Origin: Gammaproteobacteria bacterium
Lineage (GTDB): Bacteria; Pseudomonadota; Gammaproteobacteria; GCA-001735895
DNA length: 5,582 nt
NCBI GenBank assembly: GCA_021767985.1
Contig: JAASSH010000181.1
Span: forward strand, 1 to 5,582
Direction of reading: 5' to 3'
Under the pieces are notes generated by a model, which saw nothing but the letters and a program-made list of their open reading frames with translations, ran no database searches and was not told the DNA's origin. Position 1 is the first letter of the stretch, and each line of letters opens with the position of its first letter. A program made the translations under genes and the position numbers. Positions 4,737 to 5,582 of the stretch are shown here, piece after piece.

Positions 4737-5582
4737 ATGACATTAAAATCAACTTCCGACAAGGGATTACAGACCCTGTCTATCCATGGCGGGGAATCTC
4801 CCGATGCGGCCAGCGGTGCATCGGCGCCGAGCCTGGTGATGTCGAGCACTTTCGTGGTCGACGAGGAGGTCAGCTTTTCGGCTAATAACCTGACGAGCGA
4901 TTCACCGTTTGTTTACACCCGCTGGGACAACCCGACCACGCAACAGCTGGAACAAAAACTGGCCATTCTCGAACAGGCCGAAGCCTGCATCGCGTTTGCT
5001 TCCGGCATGGCCGCGAGCGCCGCGGTGTTGCTGTCGCAGCTGAGCCAGGGCGATCATCTCGTAATCAGCAACACCAATTACCCGGGCACCGCCGAGTTCG
5101 CGCGCGATACCCTTACCCGGCTCGGTATCGAGGTCACCCCGGTCGATACTTCGGAGCTGAGCAACATCGAAAACGCGATGCGCGACAACACCCGCATGGT
5201 CTGGCTGGAGACGCCATCCAATCCGCTGCTGCGCATCTCCGATATCGGCGGCGCCGCCACCATCGCACATGCGCAAGACGCGTTGCTGGCGGTCGATTCG
5301 ACCTTCGCATCCCCGATCGCGACCCGGCCCCTGACCCTGGGTGCCGACCTGGTGGTGCATTCGCTGACCAAGTACATCGGCGGTCACGGCGACGCCATGG
5401 GCGGCTCGGTTTGCGGCAGCCAGGCGCTGCTTGGCGCTTTACGCGGCGAAGCGCTGGTACATTACGGCGGCGTCATCAGCCCGTTCAACGCCTGGCTGAT
5501 CATGCGCGGCATGGCGACACTGCCGCTGCGCATGCGCTGTCACCAGGAAAACGCGCTCGCACTGGCGCGCTTCCTCGAGGAC
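4737..5582 (+). CDS. Cys/Met metabolism (trans-sulfuration) PLP-dependent enzyme, 3' end beyond window
   Basis: The 282 visible residues belong to the cystathionine gamma-synthase/cystathionine lyase/methionine gamma-lyase family of homotetrameric fold-type I PLP enzymes. Members are about 390-400 residues long, so roughly the last 110 are missing. Visible family residues are Y60 and R62 in YTRWDNPT (60-67), which reach the PLP phosphate of the neighbouring subunit; SGM (89-91); Y115 (NYPGT), the PLP-stacking tyrosine; ETPSNP (158-163); D187 in VDSTFASP, where VDNTFATP is usual; and the Schiff-base lysine K212 in HSLTKYIGGHGD (208-219). At the YGG/YGC position the sequence is Y-P-G, so the cysteine next to this tyrosine in typical methionine gamma-lyases is absent. 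Synthase, lyase and sulfhydrylase roles cannot be separated from this part. The frame has a stop at 4707-4709 and no other start codon before 4737, which fixes the start; no strong Shine-Dalgarno sequence is seen. Confidence 0.9.
   Translation, partial: MTLKSTSDKGLQTLSIHGGESPDAASGASAPSLVMSSTFVVDEEVSFSANNLTSDSPFVYTRWDNPTTQQLEQKLAILEQAEACIAFASGMAASAAVLLSQLSQGDHLVISNTNYPGTAEFARDTLTRLGIEVTPVDTSELSNIENAMRDNTRMVWLETPSNPLLRISDIGGAATIAHAQDALLAVDSTFASPIATRPLTLGADLVVHSLTKYIGGHGDAMGGSVCGSQALLGALRGEALVHYGGVISPFNAWLIMRGMATLPLRMRCHQENALALARFLED

Noticed and set aside
4902..5387. 161-codon open frame on the - strand
   Set aside because: The opposite frame encodes the trans-sulfuration enzyme with Y60/R62, D187 and K212 in place. 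The antisense product has no family features.

Overview
This is a GC-rich, densely packed bacterial chromosomal segment. Its genes are protein-coding and of metabolic type. Their style (twin-arginine export signal, PuuE-family, PhyH and trans-sulfuration enzymes, sigma70-like spacing in the intergenic regions) suggests a free-living proteobacterium, probably a gammaproteobacterium. That placement is inference from gene style only. I see no rRNA, tRNA, CRISPR array, insertion sequence or phage gene.

Left part (1-912): a small two-helix membrane protein of unknown function on the + strand (28-261) converges on a Tat-exported intradiol ring-cleavage dioxygenase-like protein on the - strand (304-912). 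All four predicted Fe(III) ligands of the latter are present.

Middle (913-3654): a divergent control region leads rightward into a PuuE-like member of the polysaccharide deacetylase family (1135-2052). After a 132-base gap with a plausible promoter of its own comes a 489-residue class V PLP enzyme of the cysteine desulfurase/selenocysteine lyase type (2185-3654). Its PLP lysine (K236) and catalytic-loop cysteine (C379) are both intact.

Right part (3655-5582): a strong bulged hairpin (3689-3719) separates the PLP gene from a convergent Fe(II)/2-oxoglutarate dioxygenase of the PhyH family (3722-4579, - strand). A 157-base AT-rich divergent control region follows. A Cys/Met-metabolism (trans-sulfuration) PLP enzyme then starts at 4737 and runs off the right edge, so only its first 282 codons are visible.

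Taken together, the window holds two PLP enzymes from sulfur-amino-acid families, a non-haem iron/2OG oxygenase, a PuuE-like C-N hydrolase homologue and a periplasmic aromatic-ring dioxygenase homologue. The gene order is mixed-strand, with two divergent and two convergent pairs, so this is not one operon. A shared pathway, for example breakdown of an N- and S-containing small molecule, is possible but only a hypothesis. No clearly novel defence or mobile system is visible. The most unusual points are substitutions in otherwise conserved motifs of the PuuE-like protein and the atypical catalytic loop and extra segments of the class V enzyme.
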